From: Termitomyces sp. T153
Lineage: Eukaryota; Basidiomycota; Agaricomycetes; Agaricales; Lyophyllaceae
Length of the DNA stretch: 64,000 bases
Direction of reading: 5' to 3'
NCBI GenBank assembly: GCA_018296165.2
Contig: JACKQL020000058.1
Coordinates: forward strand, 1 to 64,000
The position numbers and the translations under genes were made by a program. Below, one piece after another: positions 49,076 through 60,560 of this stretch; the first letter of the stretch is position 1, and each line of letters opens with the position of its first letter. The notes beneath the pieces are model-generated. The model had not been told where the DNA came from. It did not search any database and saw nothing but the letters and a program-made list of their open reading frames with translations.

Positions 49076-49662
49076 GATAGATCCATGAACCTGCTGCAAC
49101 AAAGACTGCTGAAAGGACCAAGGATGTTCCGAACTTGAAGCGCAAATTTACAGTGAACATCTGTCTACAGTTATTTATCGTTAAATCTGCTGCACCATCG
49201 GAAGGATAAACATACGCGTCTTCTGTGGATTCGGACTGATTGTTATGTTTGTTGTAAGGAAGTACTTTGGAATGATAAGATAATATGGGAATCCGAAGTT
49301 AGAGGCCTTGACTTTGGATGACGGGGTTGGTTTTGAACGGGATTCGGTAGCCTGCCAGGGACAATATGTACTTATTGTTTCGAGCAAGGAGAATAGAAAT
49401 GAAATAACATGACAAAACCGTATTCATTCGATCTATCTAGTCTGTGCATTACGGTCCCATGGCGGCAAGGCCAATCAAGGAAAAGAAACAAAAGGGATCT
49501 GGCAACAGAGGTTCTTGGGTGCAGCACTTACTAGTCGCTGCGCGACAAATAAAACAATAACTCTTGATGCGAGAACAAAATGTGGTTTTGACACGATTGT
49601 TATTTGATTTATCGTCAATTCTTTTCTATGAGAGCTACTTCTAGGGAAGGTCAAAGTGTCAT
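49076..49662. other. Intergenic between two LRR-like loci
   Basis: Nothing recognised beyond short frames. Confidence 0.35.
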
Positions 49663-50691
49663 TCAATGATGATACCAAGCTAGAAGCCTTATGCAATTGC
49701 TGACACGAAACTCTGTTGCCAGTTCACATCGGCTACGAATCCTTTCCTGATCCTCCGTCGATAGGTCAGCCGCAAACAGTCGAACATTCTTAAGATTTTT
49801 CCAATTGATGTTTTCAATGTCTTGGAGATTGGATTGGGAGGTTGCGTATGCAAGCATAAATTTGATAGATTGAAGAGAAGGGAAATAAAATGGTCGAAGA
49901 AGAAGGGCGATGTCCTCTTCAGAGGACAAAATTAGTCCTTCCAAACAAGGCTGGGGATTTATGGGAGATGGAATCTCGAAACAAGGAACGACGGAATCGA
50001 CGACGGCTGTTTGTCGGATTTCTGTGATTATCAAGCGTTTTATCTGCGTGCCATGATAGAGGATGTAAATGGAATCACGAAGGGTTATGTCACATGTGAT
50101 CTGAAGCTCCTCAAGAGATTGAAAAAGCGAGGGGGTGAGAGACAGCCATGAAGCAACTAGCTGCGCTCGGTGACCTTCCCATTGCAAAGATCGCAGAGTT
50201 CCCACTTGGAAGTGCAGGCGAAGCCGCACTGTCATATCGAAATTCTACCTTTGGTAGCGTAATGTTGAGTTCATCCCAGCTGCAAAAGCTCAGATGTTCC
50301 ATGCCGAGCAGGGTAAGTAAGCGTCCTAATTCGTGAAAACCCTCCGGCAAATCCGTTTTTACTTCGCCCAATTGGGCATTAATGCATACAAGTTTCAAAG
50401 GATCAATAGCAGAGACAGGTTTCCTAAGCTCAGCTTGAAGATCATATGGAGTGTTCTTGAGAAATTGTAGACACCGATTGACACAATCTGAGGTCCTCCG
50501 CGAATAATAGTTGACCAGTTGGAGAGTGGTGTTTTGCTGAGAACTGGTCCGTCTTGACTAGAATTCTTGTCTTGTGAGAAGCTAAAGCGAGATTGGGCAA
50601 CAGGCGCCATATAATAAGACAAATGTAGCTCACATTCTGCTGATACCTGAACTAACCGTGGTCGAGGCGAGGTTGAATCTTTTGACGCCAT
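49663..50691 (-). CDS. Leucine-rich-repeat / F-box-type hypothetical protein, possibly frameshifted
   Basis: A plausible first intron (about 50646-50560, GTATCAG to TTCTAG) joins MASKDSTSPRPRLVQ to SRRTSSQQ, followed by LQFLKNTPYDLQAELRKP and leucine-rich sequence (HELGRLLTLLGMEHLSFCSW). From about 50235 the frame changes, and a second leucine-rich stretch (FQSLEELQITCDITL, FYFPSLQSIKFML, NWKNLKNVRLFAADL) runs to the stop at 49663. I found no splice pair that joins the two parts cleanly with good consensus, so either an unusual intron or a frameshift is present. No F-box core is visible, although the helix-plus-LRR arrangement resembles the family at 15052. Confidence 0.45.
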
Positions 50692-51698
50692 CTAAATTCA
50701 ATGAGAAAAGCCCAAAACTATGAATCACAGAAAAAACATATATGTACCAGACACGAAAGTAATGAATTGGTGGCTGCGGAGTACGATGAGCATTCATAAA
50801 GGAGATCCAAACAAGGCAGTCCTATTTTAAAATCAAACAACTTGAAGGTTCTGAGTCCTCCAATCATGACCCTTGTAATTCTTTGTGAGGTGAATTGAAA
50901 AGGCTCTTGAAATGGAATAAGTGAAATACTGACTTACTATTGAACATTGAAAAGCAGCCCGGCCACGACAGGAATCGCCAACCCATCAAGGGGCATTCGG
51001 CGCCAAGGAACAAAAATCCAGTGGTTCGACTGTAGGGCGAGCACTTGAGAAAAACAACAGGGGGCAAATGTAGCTCGGCTGGATACAGAAGCATTAAAGA
51101 GCCTGGGACCGACATAAGATTTGAGAGAGCAGGCCGGACAACGAAAGAATCGTCGTAAACCCTCAGTTCTTCCTTCAACTGGTTCTTGATAGTCGCCTTT
51201 CTGAGTCCACAATACGGCTGGCTTATGAACTCTATGACCCTCGGTCCCTGGGTGTGGCACAAGCATTGATATTTGACTGCTCCGGTATTTCGAGCGGACC
51301 CAACGATGCGATGGCGGCCCAGTCTGCGTTAATAACGAAGACAACGCCGACCCGAGTGCATGGAATGAGCATTTGCAATCATTTTGCATAAACCTAACAT
51401 CACCAAGATTCCCTTCACCTCACTGGGACACAAAGGCCGCAACGAAGCTTGTTCTGCACCGACATCGACTTCAATGTGGTGTTCTAAACTTGGCAACGGA
51501 TAGTCAAACTTGCGGGCAAAAACCGCCTGGAAATTATTTATGTTGCATGAGGCCCGAGAGCCTAAAAGTAGTGTGGGAGAAAAAACAGACTACAATTGAA
51601 CTCCGTCATCTTAATAAAGGCAGTTTGTTTAGTCCCACTTTCTCCATACCACAACAAGCACCTCCATCTCCTCTCCGTCATCCAGAAAACTTCTTCCT
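50692..51698. other. No supportable gene
   Basis: Overlapping minus-strand frames at 50864-51389 contain a protein-like piece (VIEFISQPYCGLRKATIKNQ) but no complete gene. It could be a fragment of an older coding sequence. Confidence 0.35.
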
Positions 51699-51712
51699 TT
51701 CCTTCTGATCTC
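51699..51712. repeat. Target-site duplication, left copy
   Basis: TTCCTTCTGATCTC, identical to 52350-52363, flanks the LINE fragment directly next to its poly(A) tail. Confidence 0.85.
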
Positions 51713-52349
51713 TTTTTTTTTTTTTTGTAGCGTTTGTGATGGAACTACGACCGACGCCAAAGTCGTCTCCGTAGGACCCGCGGTTGTCACGGGGGATCGA
51801 AACCCCATGTTGTCGGATTGAACTTTCTCGCTTTCTCCACCACCTAGGAAATGCCTTACGCACTGAGTGTGGGACTCAGGGACTTCCTGACTCATGGTTG
51901 ATCTCCACCTACATACTACCCTACCCCCGTTTCTTCCCCTACACCATGAGTCGGACCTATACCCACTAAAACCCCGGAACTTACTGTCCAGTCTTTTGGC
52001 AGTTTTGATTCGTTTTTGAGGACACCTTCCCAGGTTCTCAAAACAACGGATTTCAGTATTGCTTTGGGCCCGTACTTAGGGCTCGACATTCCTATATCTA
52101 GGGCTAATCTGTCATTCATTGTTTGCTGCCATCTGTTCCACATTTCGTCCTTGGAGAAGGGGGTATTCTGGTTCTGAATTACCCTCTCCCACCTTAGTTT
52201 CCATATAAGATAGGCTGATTCAAACATTAGAATCTTATACAGCCTCGCGTGCCCCGGTAGCAGGCCACCCTTCGGTTCCTTGAAGACCGCTTGCGGGGCT
52301 GCTAGGACGGTGCCCAGGACGGGCTGGAACCAAAAATCTTGGCTCTTCC
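51713..52349 (-). mobile_element. 5'-truncated LINE with poly(A) tail
   Basis: On the minus strand an open frame down to 51916 matches the C-terminal end of mushroom LINE reverse transcriptase/RNase H polyproteins: the stretch GHARLYKILMFESAYLIWKL, then WNRWQQTMNDRLALD. The strand ends in A14 (T14 at 51713-51726). Both sides carry the same 14-bp word, a target-site duplication. Only about 640 bp are left, so the copy cannot move. The remaining frame is undamaged, and the duplication is exact, so the insertion is fairly recent. Confidence 0.85.
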
Positions 52350-52363
52350 TTCCTTCTGATCTC
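52350..52363. repeat. Target-site duplication, right copy
   Basis: TTCCTTCTGATCTC, identical to 51699-51712. Confidence 0.85.
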
Positions 52364-52448
52364 AAGTAGAGCTGATTCAGATTTGTTCCTCCAGACGGAC
52401 GGGACGCCGTGTAATCGCTATGTATATATAACTTGACTTGAATGACAT

Positions 52449-52530
52449 GGGCACATGGTGTAGCTGGTTATCACGCTCGCTTTGCATTTGATCTTGCGAG
52501 TGGTCTCCGGTTCGATTCCGGATGTGTCCA
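52449..52530 (+). tRNA. tRNA-Ala(UGC) with an 8-nt intron
   Basis: The acceptor is GGGCACA/TGTGTCC, the D-arm TGGTGTAGCTGGTTATCA, the anticodon stem CTCGC/GCGAG around TTTGCA, the 8-nt intron TTTGATCT and T, and the T-arm TCCGG TTCGATT CCGGA. The anticodon is UGC. A T5 terminator follows at 52532-52536. It resembles the AGC isoacceptor at 30454 in acceptor and D-arm. Confidence 0.92.
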
Positions 52531-52531
52531 A

Positions 52532-52536
52532 TTTTT
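52532..52536 (+). terminator. Pol III terminator of tRNA-Ala(UGC)
   Basis: T5 run 2 bp after the discriminator base. Confidence 0.6.
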
Positions 52537-52789
52537 GTTGTAACCCATATGGTATTTTTTATGTTTTACTAACATACTTAAGAATTGTCTCACCCCACGC
52601 TTGATCTGCATTTTTGAAGTTCGTACTGCCGTATCCAACTTTATGGAGCTGCAAGAAACTTTTTGAACACAAAACTTGTATAGTTGTTTGACGAGATGAT
52701 ACAAAAAAACTAACACTGTCTCGATATTGGAAGCAGACGGCCCTCGAGAACTATATCCGTATGGTGGGACCATACTAATTGTTGTTGTC

Positions 52790-53870
52790 CACCAATTGCA
52801 TGCCTCTTGGTTTCCGCATGCCGTGAACAGGTACTTACCATCCTACTTTGCATTTGATTGATAAACTCACCGTCATTAGTTTATTGCTCTCGCCCATCAT
52901 ACGTAAGACTTCTTTTCGACGCGAGTTACGGCCTCTTACATCACCAGCACAGATTGTTTATTCGCCGAGAAGCTCACCTGGAGGTTACTCATTCGATCAT
53001 TAAGACGACAAGGAGCTACTGACCTTGTGCATCATAGCGGGTTTTGTTTCTCGCAAGGAAATCCCGACGGCTCCGGAAAAGAATATTAAGCCTACGATCC
53101 GACATGAGCTCTGATTTCAATTCACTGTTCATTTTCAGCTGATGTGGAATTCGTTTATTGAATCAAAAACGTACCCATGTTCTCTGGCTTGGTCTTTCAA
53201 AGTTTGGTTCTCGCCAACGAAACGTCTTGCGATGTGAGCATATTTTCAGAGCTTGTTATTCTTGGTTCGTGGTACTCATTTCGTGTGATTTGGTAAGCTC
53301 TAGATCAAGCACAACTTACCGTGCCCCATTTGACGAATCCGACTCAAACTCGGGTGGAATGTGAGTTTTCGTCTGTGCGCATGACTTGTGGACCTTATAC
53401 ATAGCTTGTTATGACCCATATTACGTTACGAATGGCAAGTGCAAGCTTTGTGAGATCCTTCGGTATGAAGGAGAGTAACTCACTTGCCCATTCAATATAT
53501 ATATCAAATTTGATGTACCAGGTTCATGTCGGGAACATAGTACGTGTCTCATTCCATGGAGAAGTTGCTGGCATCGGAATCTATGATCGGGCGGCGTTGA
53601 CTTCCGGCTTTTGTTTGATTTATTAACGCGATTGTTTGAAGTGAACAATTTTCACTCGTGTTTCACGTATGGACCTAAAGTGTTCGGAGGTCCAGAGGTG
53701 CTTGTTTGAACTTTGTTCGCGGACATTGCTTGAGACTAATACATTCCGGACCTCGACGTCATGGGTTTGGTGTTGATGACAGAAGGAACCAGTTTGACGA
53801 CTTATGCGACCATATCAGTTGTCGAGTCGCACGATTGGCAGAGCGATGTAAAATGAATTGCAATGATATG
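52790..53870 (+). pseudogene. GH30 pseudogene, decayed duplicate of the gene at 45204
   Basis: It is colinear with 45985-47175 of the GH30 gene, introns included. Shared words are CTCACCGTCATTAG, GAAATCCCGACGGCTC, TTCTCTGGCTTGGTCTTTC and GAATGTGAGTTTT, and the 3' end GTTTGACGACTTATG. Exons 1 and most of 2 are missing. After NPDGSG the frame meets TAA; the EICC nucleophile segment is destroyed; several small deletions occur. Because introns are kept, the copy arose by DNA duplication, not by reverse transcription. The duplicated block starts about 260 bp after tRNA-Ala(UGC). Confidence 0.85.
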
Positions 53871-53924
53871 ACATGAACGGATAGCAGAATGGAGAGCAAG
53901 ACAATGTAAGAAGTAGGAGATGTT

Positions 53925-54468
53925 CTAACCAAGGCGTTCGCTGAACTCCTCTTCGGAGAAGATAGACCGGGTGTGAATGGTTTTGATGCGATCGTCTTTT
54001 AGCATCCTAGATGTTATCAGAAGGAAGAAGGAGCCCATGCCAGAGATACATACCGATTATCCACTCTCGCATCTTCGCCTTCAACGCCAACCACCGCTTG
54101 GGGGGTTTTCGCTTCCAGCACCTATGGTATAGAGTTGATCAAAGTAAAAGGTGTTCATAATTAGAAAACGTACATAATGGTTGTCACAATGCGGGCAATA
54201 CTCGTCGCTCTCCTCGTACGAGGACATGTCTTTCCTGAACGCTTTTTTACATTTCTTGCACATGAAAACCATCTCCATCGTTTTTGCAAGTTGGTGGTTT
54301 TGGGTTTCGCTATGGCACTCGGCGCAGTCATACCATTGCTTGCAGCAGGGGGCGCGAATGGCGACTTGGGCGTTCAGGATGTGTTTACTGCATTTCCGGT
54401 TATTGGTATACTGATCAAACAGATGAGAAGGAATCGAGAATTTTGGTCCTTGAGGACACAGAAGACAC
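53925..54468 (-). CDS. CHY-type zinc-finger protein (5' end unresolved)
   Basis: Three 3' exons are clear: 54468-54174, 54121-54054, 54006-53925, with introns of 52 and 47 bp. They encode a Cys/His-rich run: KCSKHIL, then APCCKQWYDCAECHSE, MCKKCKKAF, DEYCPHCDNHY. This is the CHY zinc-finger arrangement, with CxxC and CxxCH ligands for several Zn2+. It is followed by a short tail ending EEEFSERLG. CHY proteins of this small fungal type include yeast Hot13, an intermembrane-space factor, but the family is broad. The acceptor at 54469-54470 implies at least one more 5' exon upstream (a spliceable ATG-TCA-TCT/GTAAGT lies near 54700). Confidence 0.75.
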
Positions 54469-54827
54469 CTGAGAAGGATGATTGAATGAATGTACTGACC
54501 ACATTATGATAAAATGACAATTGTTGTCGAAGAGAAAGTCGGAGATCGCGACTCGGAATTCGGATGATCTGCGGCTTGAGATACAAACACGACCAATTAG
54601 TTCATTTCTGGCTCCTTCGGAATGGGAACGTGGAGGAGGCTATATAGCGGAAATCTGATCAACAGAATAATTGCTGTACTTACAGATGACATCCAGAGAT
54701 GTAATCGCATCGCCGTGCCAATTTGAAACAGACGTGCATTGCAGTGTGATTAGTCATCATCAGAACAATGCAGTTGACCCTTGTACCAGGTACCTTTCTT
54801 GAACCACGTTCAACCCCATCACCTGCA

Positions 54828-57800
54828 ATGGCGAAGCGGCAGCCCTCAACGATTTCTTTATCCAAGTATGCCCGAGCAAGCTCTCCGAGTCTTCAGAATC
54901 GTTCGCTGGATTTCTGCAATGCCTTCTGGGGCCCAGGCGATGGTGGTGTTGATGTTCTGTTCGCGCGTATGCGTGGTGCGGCAAGAACAATGGAGGAGAT
55001 GAGAAACTATTGGAAAGAGAGGTGTGTGGGGCTTATCTGGACGTGATTTGAAGATTAACTGCCAAATTAGAGCAGCGATCGAAGAAGATTATGCTAAACG
55101 ATTGGGGAAGCTTGCAAAGTCAACATTGGGCAAAGATGAGATAGGGTGAGTGTGATTCGACTGTCTCGACTGCTTCCGTTTCAGTCTACACTGGTTGCAA
55201 TGCCTAGCCATCTGGTCTCCCCGGCAGGTGTTTAACGCGTGTAACCACGAGGCAATTGCGATGATTAATTGTGACTTCGTTATGGCGGCGAAATAGACAC
55301 TGACTTTCTATTATCACAGTGAACTACGAAATACTCTTGACACCATTCGACTTGAAACAGATAAACAAGCTGGATTTCATACCACGCTTGCCAGCACGAT
55401 TCGAAGTGAGCTCGAGAACACTGCAGCTATTTTTCATGCACGGCAGCTTCAGTACAGAAAGACATTCCAGGCTAACATCGAAAAAGAGTTCAAAACTAAA
55501 CAGGCACAAGAAGCGCATGTCAACAAGGCGCGTGAAAAATATGAGCAGGATTGTGTTCGTATCAATTCATATACGGCTCAGTCATCCCTCGTTCAAGGGA
55601 AAGACCTCGAGAAAATTCATGTGAAACTGGAACGTGCCCAACAGACAGTCCAGGCCAATGAACGAGACTTTGCAAATTTTGCAAAGGCATATCAGGAGAC
55701 TGTCGCGCGCTGGGAACAGGATTGGAAGGCGTTCGCTGACAGCTGCCAAGATTTGGAAGAGCAGAGAATGGAGTTCATGAAAGATAACATGTGGGCTTAC
55801 GCGAATGCAGTCTCCACTGTGTGTGTCGCAGATGACGAGGTAAGTGATACGCAGTCTCGTCAATACAATGATTGTATGGCTGCATAGCTCATATCATTTC
55901 CCCTAGTCGTGCGAGAAAATCCGTGTAGCTTTGGAACAGATGGAACCAGAAAAAGACATGGAGAATTTCGTACGCGACTATGGTACCGGAAACCAAATAC
56001 CAGATCCCCCAGCATTCGTTAACTACAATACCCCCGACGCGATACCTTCATCATCGTCCAAGCCCATGTTCCATCCCGCCAACTTCATCCGAACATCGAA
56101 TCGCGAGCCCGTACAACGCCAGAACTCCCTCCCTGACGAGCCTGAGACAAACGCCGCTGGTATTGGCGCAGGTGGTGGAGCTAGCGCTGGAAAACGAGAG
56201 TCCCAATATAGTGGTGTTCTGGGTCGGCATGCCAGTCGAAGACAGTCCACAATGCAATCCCAGCAACAGCCTAACGGACACGGTTCCCACTCGAACTCAG
56301 CAGCACCCGGACCTTCTACCTCACCTTCAAAACAGATCGTTCGAAGCGATACCCTGCACAAGTCTATAAGCCCGGCACCAGTGCCTGGGCCGTCCCCATC
56401 ACCCTCTGGCCAGGCCGCCCGACACAATACCATGAGTTCACGCTCGCACAGAGGACCCCCGCAAGCGCAAGATCCATATGCTGAGCCTATCGGTCCTGAT
56501 ACTGAGCCATACCTCAAGATCGGGGACAATGTGTATAAGGTAGATCCTAATAAGGATCCACAGCAGCATAATAGCTTGTTTAATAATACCCAGTCTAACT
56601 TGTCTCCCATCAAGTCGAACGGGAACGGGAACGGCGCTGTTGATCCTCTGGCCAAACATATGGAGGATCTGAAGAACGCCATTTCGAGTACAGGTAGCAC
56701 ACGTCGTAAATCTGTACGGCGTTCGACTGTCCCAGATGTCGCGAAGCCTACGCAACCACAACTACAACGACAACAGCAACCCACCTCTGCCGGCGGCTCC
56801 GTCCTCTCCCCTCCATCTGCTACCATGTCCAACCTCACCATTTCTGGCTCTCCCTCCACATCACCCCGCGACTACCGCAACTCCGCCGAACTCGTCGTGG
56901 GGATCCACCCTTCTGCTTCTTCACCAGCTCAATCCTCTCGCTCAGCCTCACCGAACCCGCCTACAGCTGCATTCATGAAGCCCCCCACCACCTCAAGGTC
57001 CGAGGTCATCCAGGACGTGCTATCTGATTATCAGCAGTCTCTTCCTGGCGAGCGCAAGTCGATCTCGAGATCCAATAGTCCTGTTGCACTGGGACGGAGA
57101 CTAAGTATCAGTGGGCCGCCGCAGCAAGGGCATAGGATCAATGCAAGTCAGTCAGGCATGGGGCAACAGGTGCCGGGACAAGGGCAGGGAGGTCAGAATT
57201 TGGCTAGGCCACCGAGTATGGTGGGGCATCCGGGTATTGGAGCGCACGGCGGATCAAGGAGCAATAGTCCTCAACCGCCCTCTCGTGGGCCGAGCCCTGC
57301 TCCTCCTGCCAGCATGAAGAGTAGGAATAGTGGTGTCAGCTCCGGCGGGACCGGGAATGGTTTCATGAGTGCGCCTCAGTCGACGGGTCCGGGGTTTGCA
57401 AGGGCGCCGAGCCCAAATACTGTAGGTATTGCACTGGATCCGAGTGGGAGGGTGTTGCATGATGAGATGGCGCAGAGATATCAGCAGCAGCAACAGCAGC
57501 AACAGCAGCAGAGACAGCCGCCGGTACAACAGCAGCAGATCATACCGCCTCCTCAGCAACCACCCCAGCAGCAGTATGTCCAGCAGCATCCTGTACAACA
57601 GCAGCCACAACAACAATATGCGCCCTTGCAGCCACAATCACAGGCCCAGTCTCAGGTCCACCGGACAAGTTACATGGTGCCGCCCCCGACCACGCCCGTG
57701 CCTCCACCACCACCACCCATCAATGCGTACATCGCCCAACACCAAGCCCGTGCTGCTGCTCTTACTTCCAGCACCCACCCTGGATATACACAACAAGCAC

Positions 57801-58423
57801 CCGTCCAAGCCCAACAGCCCATGTACACAGGCTACCAGCCACAGACACCCGGACCCGGACCCGTCCAGGCCACTCCGCTCGCAATGACGGTGTATCAGCA
57901 GCCACCACCTCAACAGCAACAGCCTCAGCAGGTGGGGTATCAGCAGCCCCAGCAGACTGGGTATTATGGGCAACAGCAACAGCAGCATGTTCCACAACCG
58001 CAACAGCCTCAGCAGCAGCAGTTACAGTTGAGAGCGCCGTATCAGCAGCAGCAGCAGTATGGTGGATACCGTGGACCGAGTCCTGGGTTGCAGAGGACAC
58101 CATCACCTCAGCCGCCACCAGCTGGGCAGTTAGTCGCACCGCCAACGGGACAGGTCACGGAGGATGGACATGGGATTTTGTTCTATGGTGCGTATTCAAT
58201 CCTTGTTTTTTTTGTTCGTTGACACCGATACCTACCGTTTACAGTGAAAGCACTGTATGACTACGCTGCGACGATCGACGAAGAATTTGACTTTCAAGCT
58301 GGTGATATTATTGCTGTTACGCATACGCCGGAAGATGGATGGTGGAGTGGGGAGTTGCTTGATGAGGAGCGAAGACAGCGTGGACGCCATGTATTCCCCA
58401 GCAACTTTGTGTGTCTATTCTAG
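54828..58423 (+). CDS. F-BAR and SH3 domain protein, Cdc15/Imp2/Hof1-like
   Basis: Likely links curved plasma membrane to the contractile ring in septation. Five exons join in frame to 1082 residues: 54828-55021, 55071-55145, 55320-55839, 55907-58187, 58245-58423; introns are 49, 174, 67 and 57 bp. ATG 54768 would add 20 residues. The F-BAR domain covers about residues 25-290 (FCNAFWGPGDGGVDVLFARM, EEDYAKRLGKLAKSTLG, then long helices). The linker of about 700 residues is Ser/Pro-rich with poly-Gln and PPP runs and is surely disordered and phosphorylatable. The SH3 domain is at the C-terminus (VKALYDYAATIDEEFDFQAG, then DGWWSGEL, VFPSNFV). Domain order and length match the Cdc15 family. Confidence 0.92.
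57478..58080 (+). repeat. CAG/CAA triplet-rich tract inside the F-BAR gene
   Basis: Repeated CAG and CAA codons encode several poly-Gln blocks (for example 57481-57510, 57905-58060). Mixed codons make it an interrupted microsatellite, likely variable in length between strains. Confidence 0.8.
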
Positions 58424-58573
58424 CCTTTGCTTTGGACGCTTAGATGGCCATGTTAGTGCTCCAGTGTATCATGTTATGTATCTCCAGCGATCTACGTTTG
58501 TATTCCTGCGAATAATGTTTTCTTGATTCAGATCAATGATATGAGGAAAGAGCTTCTAGAGCTGATGACGCTA

Positions 58574-59057
58574 TGTAACGTAAGAATCGTTTTTCTCGCG
58601 CAATCCAGATATATAAGAGGTTTCAAGGACAGCATCATCAGCACTAAAATGGGACAATATTTAGCCATCGTTCCCCTATGGCACTCTTCTTGACATCCTC
58701 TACATTCCGTAGGTCAAAGTTGAAAGTTGGGCCCTGTTTCAGATCAGACTCTGAACATTTCCAGGTTACAATTGAACAAGCCTGTCCGGGCAATGTCATG
58801 GTAGCTTGGAACCCATGTAACGTAAGAATTGTTTTTCTCGCGCAATCCAGATATGTAAGAGGTCTCAAGGACAGCATCATCAATACTAAAAAAGGGACAA
58901 ATATTTAGCCATTGTTCCCTATGACTCCCCTTGACATCCTCTACATTCCGTAGGTCCAAGGTGAAAGTTGGGCCCCGTTTCAAATCAGACTCTGAACATT
59001 TCCAGGTTCCAATTGAACAAGCCTGTCCGAGCAATGTCATGGCAGCTTGGAACATCG
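58574..59057. repeat. 242-bp tandem duplication
   Basis: Unit 1 starts GTAACGTAAGAATCG at 58574 and unit 2 GTAACGTAAGAATTG at 58816. The copies differ by scattered substitutions and small indels. No ORF is shared in a sensible frame. The repeat lies about 150 bp downstream of the F-BAR gene stop. Confidence 0.88.
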
Positions 59058-60274
59058 ACATCAAAGTTTGTGAAGCACCCTGTCGTCATTATCCTATAGT
59101 TTCAACAGGTGGTATGGAGAGAGAGTACAAGTCCTGAGCCTAGAGGATGGTGACGCGAAGATGATCACTAGCCTTCGACAACACGATCATGACCAGTGAC
59201 TAGTAGCAGAACTCGATAGTGACCGACATATCGTGAACACTCTCAGTGAAAACCATATATGCTAGTCTAGCAAAGGCACCCAGTTATATTCACAGACGCA
59301 CTTTGAGAGACGGAGTGCACATTTTTCTCGATGTAGTAAGTCAAGGCAGATTTCTCGAGGACCGAGCTCAGATAGTGAATCTACCTAGCACCAGTGGTTG
59401 TTACACCGGGACCAATATACTCCCAGGGATTCTCCTCGACACAGTCGCCTTTCCGGTAGACCCGGATGTCGACGTCCATACAGTGCAAAACACTAAGAGA
59501 CAGCCTGTCAGGCCGCAGGCTGAACCCAATACTGGACTGGACCCCAACTGTTTTTCTAGGAAAGCAACCAGCGGAGATAAGCCTAACAATGAAAATTCCT
59601 CGATCACGTGACCAAAATCCAGATTTCCAAGAAATCATTTGGTCACTGATAGACATCAGGAAGTGTTTCCATTGCATCAACGACCAGATTATATTGAGGC
59701 AACTGGTTGACAGTAGGGTCTCTTGACATACAACAAGAGTAACCGAGATACTCCTAGCATTAACTGATAGCTCATCTAATGATTAGATCTACCAAATTAG
59801 GTCAGGATCAAATTACATAATGGTCCTAAATCTGGGGGTATGCCATTTCTTTTCTCAGTGTTTTGCACTGTATGAATTCCAATAGAGTAGCCTAAGCGGG
59901 GGAGGTTCGGAGGACAGGTGAAATTTTGAAATCCCGGGCGGTTCGAGTTGTCTTGAACCCAGGTTCTAGATATATACATAAGCAATGCCTCTCTTCCTGC
60001 CTTGGATCGGACCTCGGCCTGTTTAGGTAACCGCTTTTGCTGAAACCGATCCATTGTGTTCGGAAATCCACTCTATTTGTCCGGAAATCCACTCTGTTTG
60101 TCTCAGTGGTATAAAACAAAAAGCGCACCTGGGTACCATTGGTAGCCATCACTGCCCCTTGCTCTTAGGCCTCATCCCTCCATTGGAATCTGATTCTTAT
60201 CCAACCGCCATCGATAAAACCTGTGGGCCGTCAGAACCTGGAGCCAACCATCCTTGTGACCAACACCAATCATT
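59058..60274. other. Intergenic with an imperfect inverted repeat
   Basis: CATACAGTGCAAAACACTAAG (59478 on) and its near-complement CAGTGTTTTGCACTGTATG (59857 on) face each other about 380 bp apart. A 20-bp direct repeat (CGGAAATCCACTCTNTTTGT) lies at 60060-60100. Frames such as 59246-59611 have no recognisable features. Confidence 0.4.
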
Positions 60275-60560
60275 ATGCTCGCCGCTTCATCTATATATGA
60301 ACACCCCGCGCTCTCTGACTCAGATATCTGGTCCATCTCAGACAAACATCCTCAATCTCTCCTTGACCCATTTCACTCCAAGTCCCGAACGACAAGGGTC
60401 GTGTGCGGTCTGCTGGGGCTCGCAGCCATTGTGGGCACTGTTGCTTATTTTGACTTCGTTCCGGATATGCGGTGTGTCAACTAGCCTGCCTCCATTTCGA
60501 GAGAACGCGGCTGACGGAGAACACGGTTCTTTTAGATTGTCACGCCGGAAGTGGCTGTGA
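60275..60560 (+). CDS. Candidate small single-pass membrane protein
   Basis: ATG 60275 starts a frame that reaches a good donor (CG/GTGTGT); removing the 64-bp intron 60472-60535 gives 73 residues ending RLSRRKWL. Residues 1-40 are polar with acidic and Ser-rich parts. Residues 42-61 (VVCGLLGLAAIVGTVAYFDF) form one membrane helix, and the tail is basic. This suggests a tail-anchored or small organelle-membrane protein. No family is recognised. Without splicing, the first exon stops after CVN at 60484. A T/C-rich and TATA-like (CTATATATG) context overlaps the start. Confidence 0.45.

Noticed and set aside
50937..51389. 150-codon minus-strand frame
   Set aside because: Overlaps another equally weak frame; no start context, splice sites or domain.
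54177..54485. 102-codon plus-strand frame
   Set aside because: Antisense to the CHY zinc-finger exons, whose Cys/His pattern is decisive.
56023..56859. 278-codon minus-strand frame
   Set aside because: Antisense of the Ser/Pro-rich F-BAR linker; low-complexity shadow.
60054..60560. 168-codon plus-strand frame
   Set aside because: Same DNA is better explained by the spliced small membrane protein in another frame; this frame is Ser/Pro/Leu-rich without features.
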